DNA from: Ahaetulla prasina
Taxonomy: Eukaryota; Chordata; Lepidosauria; Squamata; Colubridae
Assembly (NCBI RefSeq): GCF_028640845.1
Contig: NC_080546.1
Location: forward strand, 71,901,051 to 71,965,050
Length of the DNA stretch: 64,000 nucleotides
Direction: 5' to 3'
Shown here one piece after another: positions 10,505 to 21,087 of the stretch. How positions within the stretch are numbered: position 1 is the first letter of the stretch; each line of letters opens with the position of its first letter. A program made the position numbers and the translations under genes. Below the pieces are notes generated by a model. The model was not told the DNA's origin. It did not search any database and saw only the letters and a program-made list of their open reading frames with translations.

Positions 10505-11235
10505 TAAAAACTGCCCAAGGAGCTGCTGATCCAGTTCTGCAGAGGAATTATTGAGTCTGTCATCTGCACCTCTATAACTGTCTGGTTTGGCTCTGCAACC
10601 AAAACAAGACAGACACAGACTTCAGAGGATAATTAGAACTGCAGAAAAAACAATTACTACCAACCTGCCTTCCATTGAGGACCTGTATACTGTACCAGTC
10701 AAAAAGAGAGTTGTGAAAATATCTACAGACCCCTCACATCCTGGAAATAAATTGTTTCAACTTCTACCCTCAAAATGATGCTATAGGGCACTGCACACCA
10801 GAACAACTAGACACAAGGACAGTTTTTCCCTGAATGCCATCACTCTGCTAAACAACTAATTCCCACAACAATGTCAAATTATTTAATAATACTGTATTAC
10901 TTTTATTCTTCTCATCCTTCCTATTACCTATTTCCTCCCACTTATGACTAACCTTGTTGCTTGTATCTCTACAATTTATATTGTTTTATTTGTTTCATAG
11001 TATGAGTTGATTGCTTATTAGTAATCTATGACTATCGCTAAGGGTTGTATTTTATGATTCTTGATGAATATATATATATATTATTTTATGTACACTTTGG
11101 TGCATTATGTACACTATAATAATAATAATAATAATATTTTTATTTATAGATAAAAATAACTATGCACCAAATATGAATTGCTTGTGTGTCCAATCAGACT
11201 TGGCCAATAAAGAATTTTTGTTCTATTCTATACTT
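10505..11235 (+). mobile_element. CR1/L2-like LINE 3' region (family Y), old copy
   Basis: AACTGCCCAAGGAGCTGCTG at 10510 and the following sequence match the C-terminal coding part and 3' UTR of the family seen at 62037-64000. The frame 10587-10778 contains LQRIIRTAEKTITTNLPSIE. The 3' UTR ends with TTGTGTGTCC, CAGACTTGGCCAATAAAGAA (polyadenylation signal included) and a few TTCTA units near 11220. An (ATA)n tract at 11117-11136 has grown inside the UTR. Confidence 0.8.
11117..11136. repeat. (AAT)n microsatellite
   Basis: About six to seven ATA units inside the LINE UTR at 10505-11235. Confidence 0.85.
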
Positions 11236-11851
11236 AATGGAGTATCATATAATATTTTCTTCATTTTATTTATTTACTTATTGTCTGGGAACTGTCTTTC
11301 TAAAAATGGATTGCTCTGCAGAAGTCCTTAATAACAAAAAAATGGATATCAACATGATACTAAGCAAGCATGGGGATTCAAAAGTGTAACTACTGTTTAT
11401 CTGTATTCAAATGAAGAAAATATACAAAATAAGCTCTTAAAAATTTATGCATGAATAAACCTTATTCTATATTGGGCTTAAAATTGAAGCAAAAGCAAAA
11501 CTCATATTTCTAGTTTCTTTCTTTAGGTACTTTGAAAGGGCTGATAAAAATATACCTTTTTATTTAAGAACAAAACAAACTAATACTACAAGATGAAATA
11601 CAAGAAATGGATTGTGCTCCTTCCTGGATCAGGAAGTTTTCTAGATAGTTTATTTATTTATTTATTTATTTATTAATCAAACTTATATACTGCACCATCT
11701 CCCATAGGACTCAGGGCGGTTCACAGGCATATTAAAACAATATAATAAATAAACATTAAGACCCAGTTAAAACTAAATATTATCATGGCCGGATCACTAA
11801 AACAGTAAAAACCAATAAAAACCCCATTAAAATATGCTAAAACATTTTATC

Positions 11852-12643
11852 TTAGGCTAGTCCCGCGCGCTGAAATAATAGAGTCTTCAGTTCACGTCTG
11901 AAGGTCCGGAGGTCGGGTAGTTGTCGTAATCCTGGAGAAAGCTCGTTCCACAGGGCTGGTGCTGCCACAGAGAAGGCCCTCCCCCTGGGGGCCACCAACC
12001 TACATTGTTTGGTCGACGGCACCCTGAGGAGGCCCACTCTGTGGGAGCGCGCAGGTCGTTGGGAGGCAATCGGCGGCAGAAGGCGGTCTCGAAGGTATCC
12101 CAGTCCTAAGCCATGGAGCGCTTTAAAGGTGGTAACCAAGACCTTGAATTGCACCCGAAAGACTACCGGTAGCCAGTGTAGGCCGCGCAGGATAGGTGTT
12201 ATATGGGAGCAACGCGGTGCTCCCTCTATCACCCGCGCAGCCGCATTCTGGACTAACTGGAGCCTCTGGGTGCTCTTCAAGGGGAGCCCCATGTAGAGAG
12301 CATTGCAATAGTCCAGGCGGGAAGTGACGAGGGCGTGAGTGACTGTGCGTAAGGCGTCCCGGTCAAGGAAGGGGCGCAACTGGCGAATCAGGTGGACCTG
12401 ATAAAATGCTCCCCTGGCGACGGCCGTCAAATGATTCTCTAAGGACAGCCGATCGTCCAGGAGGACGCCTAAGTTGCGCACTCCCTTCCTGGGGGTCAGT
12501 ACTTCCTCCCCCACAGTCAGCGATGGTGCAAGCTGACTGTACCGGGACGCCGGTACCCACAGCCACTCTGTCTTGGAAGGGTTGAGTTGGAGCCTGTTCC
12601 TCCCCATCCAGACCCGCACGGCCTCAAGACACCGGCCCATCAC
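11852..12643 (-). pseudogene. LINE ORF2, region C-terminal to RT core
   Basis: The 263-codon frame starts just after the YADDTQLY block of the neighbouring frame. It contains WMGRNRLQLNPSKTEWLWV (RT palm end), LGVLLDDRLSLENHL, SRLDYCNALYMGLP, LQLVQNAAARVI and ALWNELSPGLRQLP, which are conserved C-terminal blocks of CR1/L2-like ORF2 proteins, and runs to a natural stop. Between DDTQLY and this frame some residues expected in the family are missing, and the frame changes, so the copy carries a deletion there. Not functional. Confidence 0.8.
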
Positions 12644-13254
12644 CTCAACGGCTTCATGTACAGCTGCGTATCATCAGCGTACAGATGATAATCCACCCCG
12701 AAACCACGGATAACCTCACCCAGCGGCTTCATGTAGATGTTGAACAGGAGAGGCGAGAGAACAGACCCCTGAGGCACCCCACAAGTGAGGCGCCTCGGGG
12801 CCGATCTCTGCCCCCCTGCCAACACCGTCTGCGAGCGGTCAGAGAGATAGGAGGAGAACCACCGATAAACGGTGCCTCCCACCCCCAATCCCTCCAACCG
12901 TCGCAGCAGGATACCATGGTCGATGGTATCAAAAGCTGCCGAGAGATCTAAAAGAACCAGGACAGAGGAACAACCCCTGTCCCAGGCTCTCCAGAGGTCA
13001 TCCACCAACGCGACCAAAGCCGTCTCGGTGCTGTAACCGGGCCTGAAACCGGACTGGAATGGGTCCAGATAGACAGATTCCTCCAGGTGCTGAGGAAGCT
13101 GATATGCCACCACACTCTCAACAACCTTCGCTAAAAAGCGAAGGTTGGAGACTGGACGATAGTTCGCTAAAATAGCCGGGTCCAGGGAGGGCTTCTTAAG
13201 GAGGGGCCTCACCACCGCCTCTTTCAAAGCGGCGGGGAAAACACCCTCCAACAA
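12640..13254 (-). pseudogene. LINE reverse transcriptase core, 5'-truncated
   Basis: The 204-codon frame covers RT blocks: [63 protein letters not shown] (first catalytic Asp), CGVPQGSVLSPLLFNIY and HLYADDTQLY (catalytic Asp pair). It is cut at the 5' side, lacking the endonuclease, and shifts frame right after DDTQLY. This is the best preserved RT core of this family in the window. Confidence 0.85.
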
Positions 13255-13261
13255 AGATATA

Positions 13262-13810
13262 GTGATGGCCTTGTCACTTCTTGATCAACTATTGCAATAT
13301 GATTTACACAGGTTGCCACTGAAACATCTTCAATTGGTCCAAACTGCAGTGGCCTAACCATGGTCTAACCACTGCCTTGATATGCCCACATCACACGGTT
13401 ACTTTATGAGTTGCATTGATTCCAATAAACTTCCAAGTGAGATTCAATGTTCTGGTTATTACTTATAAAGCCCTACATAGCACAGGACCCAAATGGCATA
13501 GAGCTACCTGTTTCCCATGGATGCTTCTTTGTTAGTAAAAGCCAACAGAAAAATAAGTGATATTTCCCCTTGATCCAACAGTGTCATCTTTTGGTACCCA
13601 GGAAGCAAGCTGTCATAGCACCTGCCTTCAGAAATGACGTGCCCCCGTAGACCATTTGTTTTCCACTCTATTGGCATTCTAGAAGGACTAAAAACCTGCC
13701 TATTCTCTCAGGCATTGGGATAGGATGGATTTTAAATATATTTATCGTATGTTTTTATGTTCTGGTGTAATCTTGAATTTCTATTTTATTTTCCTTATTG
13801 TATTTCTACT
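13262..13810 (+). mobile_element. Old LINE fragment, C-terminal ORF2 and 3' region
   Basis: In broken frames the DNA resembles the C-terminal part of family Z in the opposite orientation: CTTCTTGATCAACTATTGC (compare SRLDYC), CAATTGGTCCAAACTGCAG (compare LQLVQNAA), GTTATTACTTATAAAGCC (VITYKA) and CTAAAAACCTGCCTATTC (LKT-LF). Much more decayed than 11646-13258, which abuts it head to head. Confidence 0.5.
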
Positions 13811-13814
13811 AATT

Positions 13815-14740
13815 TTATTCTAGATGTGTTACTTTTACTTCCCAGAGTCAGCATGGAGCTGGTAGCATTGAAGTCAAAACAAACAACTATGGTTTGAATG
13901 AGTTACTATATACATAATTGTAACTCTAACTTTCAGTGCTTCAAGGAAGAAACTTTAGCTGGTATTGAAATATTATATATTATAAATAATAGATATTCAA
14001 AAAAGAACAATGACATTAACATTGATTACAGAAAAGGAAGGTTGTTCACACTTTCTTTCTTTTTATTATGTTAATGCCCTTCCACTGTGTATAGCTAATT
14101 TTTATAACTCTTTATAATCATTTCCCTTAAAAAAGTATTAGCAATATATAAGGACACCTTCAAATAAATATTTATTTCTCTTTGAATGCTTTCCCTTCCC
14201 TCCATTATGGAAAATATCATTTTACAAGACAGAGAGCTTGAACTACTGAAGGTTACATTTAAAAATGAAATTCCCCAGTAGCGATAAGTGACTTACAAGA
14301 AACAGTAATACCAAACCATCCAAAATAAATCAGTATTTGTTAATAGATAAGCAATCCCATGAATCCAAAAACCTACTTTTGCTTTCTCAAACAGAAAAAA
14401 GACAGCCTAAGCTTAAGAGCAAATAATAAATACAAGTTCAGTGAAAAAAGATGCATAAACTTGTGCCCTGCTGTTTCTGGATATATGGGGTTGTGGAAGT
14501 TCATTCTTATTCTATTTGATGGGAATTACTTCCCAAAAGTTTTTTTTTAATAAAAAAAATTATCAGTGAATGGATACACAGTTATTGAACTTACTTCACT
14601 TATAAAGATCACTAAGGAGTGTATGGGAGCTCTCTTCCCCTGAAGAAGTCTCCCTCTCTCTTTAGTGATATGCAGCTTCCCAGCCCTCAGTTCAATCTCC
14701 AAGGAACATTGGGCCTTTTGAAAAAAAAAAAATATAGGGG
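13815..14740. other. Unique intronic DNA, nothing recognised
   Basis: AT-rich, no coding frame of note and no repeat family recognised. Confidence 0.55.
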
Positions 14741-14749
14741 AGCCTCAGA

Positions 14750-15300
14750 CTACAGCCCACAGGCTGGATATGGATATGGATATGGATATAATCCAGCCCA
14801 AGTGGGACCATAAGGCTGCCCCGCCCACATCGCCCTCGCAGTGATGTGAGCCTGCCCACAGGGCCTGCCTCCCAGCCCCACCTTTCGGCTGAGCATAGGC
14901 CTTACCTTGGCAAGCCCCGTGGCCTGGAACTGGAAGGTAAGGATATTTTTGGCCACCAGAGGGCTTCTGGGGGCCCGAGAGGTTAAAAACAGGATGCAGG
15001 AAGCATCCTGAAGCCAAAAACATGACGTGGGGAAGATGGAATGCAATTCTGCAAGGTATCCTGAGGCACTGCCAGGATTGAAGGGGATCCTGCAGAAGAT
15101 GCCCCAGGAGCCAGTCTCATCTCTGTGCTCATCAAATATTCCATGTCCTGGTTTCTCTTCTCCACCCCCATTTACTCTTCTAGCACACTTTTCTTTCTTT
15201 TGATATAATGGGTAAAAGTCTTTGAACGTACCTGAGAGATAAACTTTAGTTGTACTTGAAATCTTAATTCCTCCAGTGAGGCTCAAATAGTGGAAAGGAG
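14750..15300. repeat. Possible dispersed repeat with (GGATAT)n
   Basis: GC-rich stretch with TGCCCCGCCCACATCGCCC and CCTGCCCACAGGGCC, next to a short GGATAT array at 14764-14790. It gives a 178-codon minus frame (14750-15286) with no recognisable domain. The composition differs from the flanks and resembles decayed DNA-transposon fragments seen elsewhere in squamates. Identity unknown. Confidence 0.3.
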
Positions 15301-15424
15301 ATGGAGAGCAAATAAAACACCCTCAAGATCAAAACAAATTAAAGTTTAATTTGTGTGTATTGTTTAATAGACTAATTTAGACAATAGACAATTTAATAGG
15401 CTAAATTGGCAGAATGGACTGCTA

Positions 15425-15512
15425 AATTGGCCATGCCCATCCAGTCACATGACACCCTAGCCATGCCCACCCAGTCATATGACCACCTAGCCACTCCCAC
15501 CTAGCCTGCCTG
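15425..15512. repeat. Short minisatellite, about 29-bp unit
   Basis: The block GCCATGCCCA(T/C)CCAGTCA(C/T)ATGAC recurs twice, followed by a shortened third unit CTAGCCACTCCCACC. About 2.5 units. Confidence 0.6.
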
Positions 15513-15835
15513 GCCCCCCAACAATCTGAGGGACCGTGAATTGCTCCCCCCATTTAAAAAGCTTGAGGACTCCTCCTGTAGACTATTGGAGATGGGGAAA
15601 GAAGAAGACAAGAAAAGCAGCACTTTAGATTTGTTGCTAAAAAAAGACACTTTGAAGAAGGGATGTACAAGCTGCCATGTTGATACCTCTTTCATGAATA
15701 ATAAATAAATAAATAATAAATAAAACCATCTATCTATTTGACAGTCGTAGGATCCCCAGAAAATATGCACTGAAATTAACAGCTTTAGGTTCAAAGCACC
15801 ATTTTAGCTTTAGATTCAAAGTACTTCACATTATG

Positions 15836-15902
15836 TACACTGAGAGCATATGCACCAAGACAAATTCCTTGTGTGTCCAATCACACTTGGCCAATAAAAA
15901 TT
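15836..15902 (+). mobile_element. LINE family Y, extreme 3' end only
   Basis: TGTACACTGAGAGCATATGC, CTTGTGTGTCCAATCACAC and TTGGCCAATAAAAATTC are the last 60 to 70 bases of family Y. The insertion is almost completely 5'-truncated and leads into (ATTCT)n. Confidence 0.85.
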
Positions 15903-15953
15903 CTATTCTATTCTATTCTATTCTATTCTATTCTATTCTATTCTATTCTATTC
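15900..15953 (+). repeat. (ATTCT)n microsatellite, about 10 units
   Basis: Pure pentanucleotide run directly after the AATAAA of the LINE end at 15836-15902. Confidence 0.95.
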
Positions 15954-15959
15954 CTATAT

Positions 15960-16860
15960 TTGAAAAATGACATTTCTTTCACAAAGAAATACAGCTTTAG
16001 AAAAGGCATGATAATAATACACAAGTATTTTACTCCACAGTTCAAATCATGCATTCTGTTCTATTAGATATAAAGTGTCTTTGTATGCATAGCTACTTTA
16101 TCTGACCTCCATTAATTATAAAGTTGACCCTTATAAAATGACATAATACATAAAAACTACATTTACCTTTTAAAAAAAGAAGAGGATCCGAACTTAAGAT
16201 GGCAATCCCTGTTAGAATGTCTACAAAAATCTAAGACAACTAGTACATTTTGGAGATGGAAAAAATCCTTTCACTGTATTATTAATTCTGTATATATATT
16301 TTTTCATATATAAATTTATTATCTTCACATTTAGAGGAGCTTGAGCACTGACATATATATCTTCAAGAGCAACTATTGTTTTCTATGCACAAGGCCAAAT
16401 AGCTATTTATTTTTGGTTAAAACACTGCTTTGTTTGGAAAAATAGACAAGAATTGTCTGAATCAACAGCAACATTGATTCCAGTCAGATACTGGAGCTCC
16501 TCTTTCTAACAAGTCTGATAAAAAAGGGACTAATACAGAGGAGGCAAAGAGATAAGATAATGTAACATGTTTTCAAATTCAACCTATACTGAAATAGGTG
16601 TTTCCTTTTCCCCCCACTTGAGAGCAAGATATACATCTTTATCTGTATTATTTATCAGAGAAGCCATAAACAGGCAGCCTGCAGCATTCCTTCATGTCTG
16701 GTGCAAAAAATGGAAGTGAAAAGTTAGATAATTCTCCTTGATATAAATAGGAAATGTGCTTCAGTATGGTCCTCTCAAAATTCAACTTTTCAATTATCTG
16801 ACATTAAGGCAGGCTACCTTCTTATTCTCTGTCAGTTGGTTGTCCAGCTTTTCTCCCCGA
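15960..16860. other. Unique intronic DNA, nothing recognised
   Basis: AT-rich, no supported feature. Confidence 0.55.
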
Positions 16861-16867
16861 AGTCTAT

Positions 16868-16897
16868 ACATACACACACACACACACACACACACAT
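16868..16897. repeat. (AC)n microsatellite
   Basis: Run of CA dinucleotides next to the MITE at 16900-17047. Confidence 0.9.
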
Positions 16898-16899
16898 AC

Positions 16900-17047
16900 T
16901 AGGGGTGGGTTCTACTTACCTTTATTACCGGTTTGAATCGTACCCGTGAGCATGCATGCGCAGAACAGTTTTGATGACGTTTGGGTCAGTGGGCAGAACC
17001 ACTACCTGTTTTATAGAACCAGTCTGAACCGGGGCAACCCACCACTG
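16900..17047. mobile_element. hAT-type MITE
   Basis: Termini TAGGGGTGGGTT and AACCCACCACTG are near-matching inverted repeats (hAT ends are typically CAG...CTG). Flanking octamers ACACATAC (16892-16899) and ATACATAC (17048-17055) match at 7 of 8, as expected of an 8-bp hAT target duplication. No coding capacity. Confidence 0.7.
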
Positions 17048-17092
17048 ATACATACATACACATATACACACACACACCAACTATATATATAT

Positions 17093-17419
17093 CAGTGATA
17101 GCGAACCTTTTAGACATCGAGTGCCCAAACTGTGTGTGCCTGCATGTCCAAACAGAAAGGTGCACACACGCAAACATACACATGTGCAGCAGACCCCCAA
17201 AGACCAGCTGGCTGGCAGGAGACTGGCATCCCAACACAGGCAGCATGGCAAGAGATAAGTTCTTTTTCTTTTGTGACCTTCTGTTTCATCGTTTGCAGGG
17301 AAGCAAAAGCTCACGAAAGAAACAACACAGAGATCTGACCTGGGGGAACATTGTGCGTCCCAGCAGAGAGGGCTCTGCATGCCACGTCTGGCACATGTGC
17401 CATAGGTTCACCATCACAG
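17093..17419. mobile_element. hAT-type MITE in a TA tract
   Basis: Left end CAGTGATAGCGAACCTTTT and right end AGGTTCACCATCACAG form inverted termini (right end reversed: CTGTGATGGTGAACCT). ATATATAT flanks both sides, but because the insertion lies in a TA run this duplication is weak evidence. Nonautonomous. Confidence 0.7.
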
Positions 17420-17531
17420 ATATATATATATATATATATACATATATGTTTTCTGAGGTTTTCACGGGTGTTTGTATATAGGTCTTTGGTTGTTCGGGTT
17501 TTCTCCCGTGTAAAATTGGAAGTGTCTTGGC

Positions 17532-17565
17532 GACGTTTCGACGAAGTCTCATTCGTCATCTTCAG
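17532..17565 (-). ncRNA. Hammerhead-ribozyme-like motif (intact core)
   Basis: On the minus strand: CTGAAGA (consensus CUGANGA), a perfect 6-bp stem II GACGAA/TTCGTC with loop TGAGAC, then GAAAC, then GTC as the cleavage triplet. Between GAAA and GTC the self-complementary ACGT would give the very short stem III reported for Penelope-type hammerheads that act as dimers. Stem I is poorly supported: only two GC pairs adjoin the core. The motif at 18855-18888 keeps stem II with a compensatory change. Activity cannot be judged from sequence alone. Confidence 0.6.
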
Positions 17566-17619
17566 GCTTCAGCTTCGTGCTTCTGGGAGCAATGTGTGAT
17601 CGCAGCTGTTTCTTCCTTT

Positions 17620-17745
17620 TAACTGCTAGTGGGGGTTTGAACTGATTGGGTGGGAGCTTGGCTGTGCTCTGATTGGATGGGGGTTTTTCTGTGCTCTGAT
17701 TGGCTGGGGGTGTGTCCTGTGTTGGTGGGGGCTTGGTTGTGCTCA
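17620..17745 (-). repeat. Imperfect short tandem repeat in Penelope-like ORF end
   Basis: The unit around GTGCTCTGATTGG(A/C)TGGGGG recurs about three times, giving peptide repeats like PPANQST, PPSNQST and PPNQF on the minus strand. Present again in copy 5 (19340-19450). Confidence 0.6.
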
Positions 17746-18036
17746 GTCTAGTCTGTGCTGCAGGGGGATTTGAGCTGGTGAGCTGCATAGCTGTTGTTTG
17801 GCTTTGTGCTACATCTTCATAGTGGGTGTCAGTCTGCTGCATGAATGGATTGGAGGGGTTTGAAATGGCTAATGTTGCAGCTGCGGTCTGGCTTCTGGTC
17901 CTTGGTCGTGCTTCATGATCAGTGTGGGTTTGGGTCTGCTTTCTGGGTGGATGTGCGGTGGTGACATCCTGTGTGGACCTTGTGAGTGTGGGTCTGGTGT
18001 CATTCCTCGTGTTAGGGACTCGTTTGTCAATAATTA

Positions 18037-18096
18037 TAATTATTGTATATATTGTATATATTGTATTGTATATATTGTATATTGTATAATTAATAA
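18037..18096. repeat. AT-rich spacer of the large palindrome, (TATTGTA)n
   Basis: About 60 bp of TATTGTATA units separating two inverted arms. It would form the loop if the arms paired. Confidence 0.85.
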
Positions 18097-18580
18097 ATAA
18101 TTATTGACAAACGAGTCCCTAACACGAGGAATGACACCAGACCCACACTCACAAGGTCCACACAGGATGTCACCACCGCACATCCACCCAGAAAGCAGAC
18201 CCAAACCCACACTGATCATGAAGCACGACCAAGGACCAGAAGCCAGACCGCAGCTGCAACATTAGCCATTTCAAACCCCTCCAATCCATTCATGCAGCAG
18301 ACTGACACCCACTATGAAGATGTAGACCACAAAGCCAAACAACAGCTATGCAGCTCACCAGCTCAAATCCCCTGCAGCACAGATTGAGACAACAACACAA
18401 GCACAGACACAGCCAATCAGAGCAGATCATTGACCCCAGCTCCACATCAAACTCCTAGCAGTGAAGAAACTGCGATCTGCACTTCTGACGGCAGCTGAAG
18501 ATGACGAATGAGACTCGTCAAACGTCGCCAAGACACTTCCAATTTTACGCGGGAGAAAACCCGAATAACCAAAGATCTAC
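18097..18580 (+). mobile_element. Penelope-like element fragment, copy 2 (inverted partner of copy 1)
   Basis: Its first about 228 bp (18097-18325) are an apparently perfect inverted copy of 17809-18036. Beyond that the arms diverge by many small deletions: the Pro/Thr-rich region is shortened and the hammerhead at 18495-18526 has lost one base of stem II and the G of GAAA. The tail ends near AAGATCTACATATATAC and abuts the compound microsatellite at 18597. Confidence 0.6.
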
Positions 18581-18595
18581 ATATATACATATGTG

Positions 18596-18775
<180 letters not shown>

Positions 18776-18920
18776 CGTAGGTTTTCATGGGTATAGGTAT
18801 GTAGGTCTTGGCATACTTGGGTCTTTTCCCGTGTAAGGTTGAGAGTATCTTGGCAACGTTTCGACGAGGTCTCACTCATCATTTTCAGGCTGGTGCTTTC
18901 GGCTTCATGCTAGTGCGAGC
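18776..18920 (-). mobile_element. Penelope-like element fragment, copy 3 (diverged subfamily)
   Basis: The minus strand carries a hammerhead-like motif (18855-18888), then CCAAGATACTCTCAACCTTA and the tail GAAAACCTACGAATATA. Related to copies 1, 2 and 5 but clearly diverged, so a separate subfamily. Its head meets copy 4 in a short inverted repeat. Confidence 0.5.
18855..18888 (-). ncRNA. Hammerhead-ribozyme-like motif (variant core)
   Basis: Minus strand: CTGAAAA (one change from CUGANGA), stem II GATGAG/CTCGTC, loop TGAGAC, GAAAC, GTT. Against the motif at 17532-17565 one stem pair changes from A-T to G-C on both sides and another from C-G to T-G, so pairing is kept. The core change at the G of CUGANGA would be expected to weaken or abolish cleavage. 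Confidence 0.45.
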
Positions 18921-18965
18921 AAAGCGCTTTGCTCACACAAGCACGGCCGAAGCACCAGCCTGAAG
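18889..18965. repeat. Small palindrome joining copies 3 and 4
   Basis: Arms contain TCAGGCTGGTGCTT and its reverse complement AAGCACCAGCCTGA; the centre GAGCAAAGCGCTTTGCTC is itself a perfect palindrome. Arms of about 38 bp with small mismatches. Confidence 0.8.
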
Positions 18966-19033
18966 ATGATGAGGATCTGTCACGCTGCCAAGATACTCTC
19001 AACTCACAGGAAAAGACCTGAATATCAAGACCT
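18925..19033 (+). mobile_element. Penelope-like element fragment, copy 4
   Basis: CAGCCTGAAGATGATGAGG, then GCCAAGATACTCTCAACTC and a tail GACCTGAATATCAAGACC that abuts (TA)n. The hammerhead region is degenerate (stem II and GAAA lost). Confidence 0.5.
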
Positions 19034-19034
19034 A

Positions 19035-19470
<436 letters not shown>

Positions 19471-19516
<46 letters not shown>
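19471..19516. repeat. (AC)n microsatellite
   Basis: Pure CA run closing the Penelope-like cluster on its right. Confidence 0.95.
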
Positions 19517-19518
<2 letters not shown>

Positions 19519-19569
19519 TGAAATATACTAAGAAAAAATACAATTAAGTAATATAACGCTGAATGTTTT

Positions 19570-19845
19570 CTTTAACCATATTATGAAGGCGAGTGAAATA
19601 CTTTGGCCACCTAATGAGAAGGAAGGACTCACTGGAGAACAGCCTAATGCAGGGAAAGATTGAGGGCAAAAGAAGAATGGGACAACAGAGAATGAGGTGG
19701 CTGGATGGAGTCACTGAAGCAGTAGGCATGAGCTTAAATGGACTCTGGGGGATGGTAGAGGACAGGAAAGCCTGGAGGAACCTTGTTCGTGGGGTCGCAA
19801 TGGGTCAGATACAACTTCGCAACTAACAACAACAAATATATTATA
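19570..19845 (+). mobile_element. BovB (RTE-clade) LINE 3' end
   Basis: The frame 19593-19826 matches the recalled BovB ORF2 C-terminus: KYFGHLMRRKDSLENS, GKIEGKRRMGQQRMRWLDG, EDRKAWRNLVRGVA and the final RLSD-like region. The 3' end reads GGGTCGCAATGGGTCAGATA then CTAACAACAACAA. 5'-truncated. BovB supplies the machinery used by Sauria SINEs, two of which lie in this window. Confidence 0.88.
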
Positions 19846-19849
19846 TCAA

Positions 19850-21079
19850 GTTGTTAGAAAATAATCTCTCCCAGCCCCAGCCCTCGTCTCCCCTTTTCTT
19901 TTCTTCATTAGGGCTTTATGCTGATGTAACTGAATCCAGATTGATATGGAAAGATTATCCCCTGTCTATATAGATTATAAATTGTCTGGCAAAAATATTA
20001 TCAGTTCTTTACGCAGCAATTTTTCATTTATTTCCTCAAGAGCTGCTAATAAAGCTATAGTAATTAGGATCTATCACAATATCTTCATTAGTCATTTCCC
20101 TTTTTCAGTGAAAGCTTCCCCCCACCCCAAAAAAAGCTTTACCACCATAGTTCTAAATTTACCTATATTCAAATTATTCAATTTGACCTGAACCCAATTT
20201 GAAAAATATTCTGAAGTTATAACAAATATATTATTCAACTGTATTCATTTTAATGCCATTGTAAGCTGGAAATACTTGCTCCCTCCTTATCTGAATTGAA
20301 ATACATAATTTTAATTTTATATCCAAATACGGTTATTCACTATTCTGCTATTTTTGGTCTTTTTAAAGAGATCTAGATGGAGAATTTGAAATAAGAACTA
20401 CAAAAAAATGATAAAGCAGACATTTTTATTGCAACATGTTTTTATCCCGAGGTAGTTTTAATTATTTTTTATAAATTAAGCTTTTCTATAATATTCCTAA
20501 TAAGTGATTTATACTTTAAAGATATAGCTTTACCAGATTTTCAGTATCATAACTGAAGCATTTTCTGCTATATATTTCCTTAGTATATTTGGAAAGATTG
20601 TATTTCCAGATGCAAATATTCCTTATGATGCTTTTTATCTCAAATGACTAGAAAGAAGATGAAATAGTACACCACAGAATTAAAAACATAACACTCTTAA
20701 AAGTAGGTAGCTCAAAAAGAAAATAACAGTAATTAAAAATGGTGAGTTTCAAACCTGCACTATTGTGAAATTCATAATAAAAAGGCAGCTCAAAAAATAC
20801 TAAAGAGTGTTATGAATGCTAACTTAGTTGACAGGGTTTTTTTCTTTTTCTGAAAATATACAACAGACTAGTTTAATTTAGAATAAACTCAAGATACATC
20901 AAGAGCGCTTGATATAAAACTACATAGAAACATTTATTTTTGAAATAGATTAAAAAAAAAACCTGCCTTGAGATCACCTGGACAGTGAGTGGAATATTAA
21001 TGGAAGGTGGTATTATTCATATCTGCCTTCCAGATATGGTTGCTTGCCTCTTTTGGTAATCGAGTAACCACACAGTAGG
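19850..21079. other. Unique intronic DNA, nothing recognised
   Basis: AT-rich, with poly-purine and poly-T runs only. Confidence 0.55.
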
Positions 21080-21087
21080 GATAAGCC

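Larger units (their letters stand above)
11646..13258 (-). mobile_element. CR1/L2-like LINE with RT domain (family Z, copy 1)
   Basis: A GC-rich 5'-truncated LINE on the minus strand. Its 3' end is GGTTCACAGG...GCCCTGAGTCCTATGGG (reverse complement of about 11700-11730), then ATATAAGTTTGATTAATAAA and (AAAT)n at 11650-11675. The coding part begins inside the reverse transcriptase at about 13254. The copy at 45008-47792 belongs to the same family and reaches further 5'. Two frames, 12640-13254 and 11852-12643, hold most of the coding sequence. Confidence 0.88.
17443..18036 (-). mobile_element. Penelope-like element fragment, copy 1
   Basis: On the minus strand the fragment runs from a head near GTCAATAATTAT's complement (18036) through a Pro/Thr-rich open stretch (17549-17842, ending KLKPEDDE), a hammerhead-like motif (17532-17565), then CCAAGACACTTCCAATTTTA and a tail ending near GAAAACCTCAGAAAACA at 17443. 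The tail abuts (TA)n. Penelope-like retroelements are known to end their ORF just before a hammerhead motif in their terminal repeats, and to occur as joined inverted copies, which fits. No RT or GIY-YIG domain is present here, so the family assignment is by inference. Confidence 0.55.

Noticed and set aside
14750..15286. 178-codon minus-strand protein
   Set aside because: Codons come from GC-rich repeat DNA and a GGATAT array; no domain, start context or splice sites support it.
15873..16067. Open frames with SILFY repeats here and at 48207, 52817, 52878 and 54035
   Set aside because: Translations of (ATTCT)n following LINE ends.
17549..17842. Host Pro/Thr-rich protein
   Set aside because: Repeated in copy 5 of the cluster and ends at the hammerhead-like motif, so it is transposon-derived.
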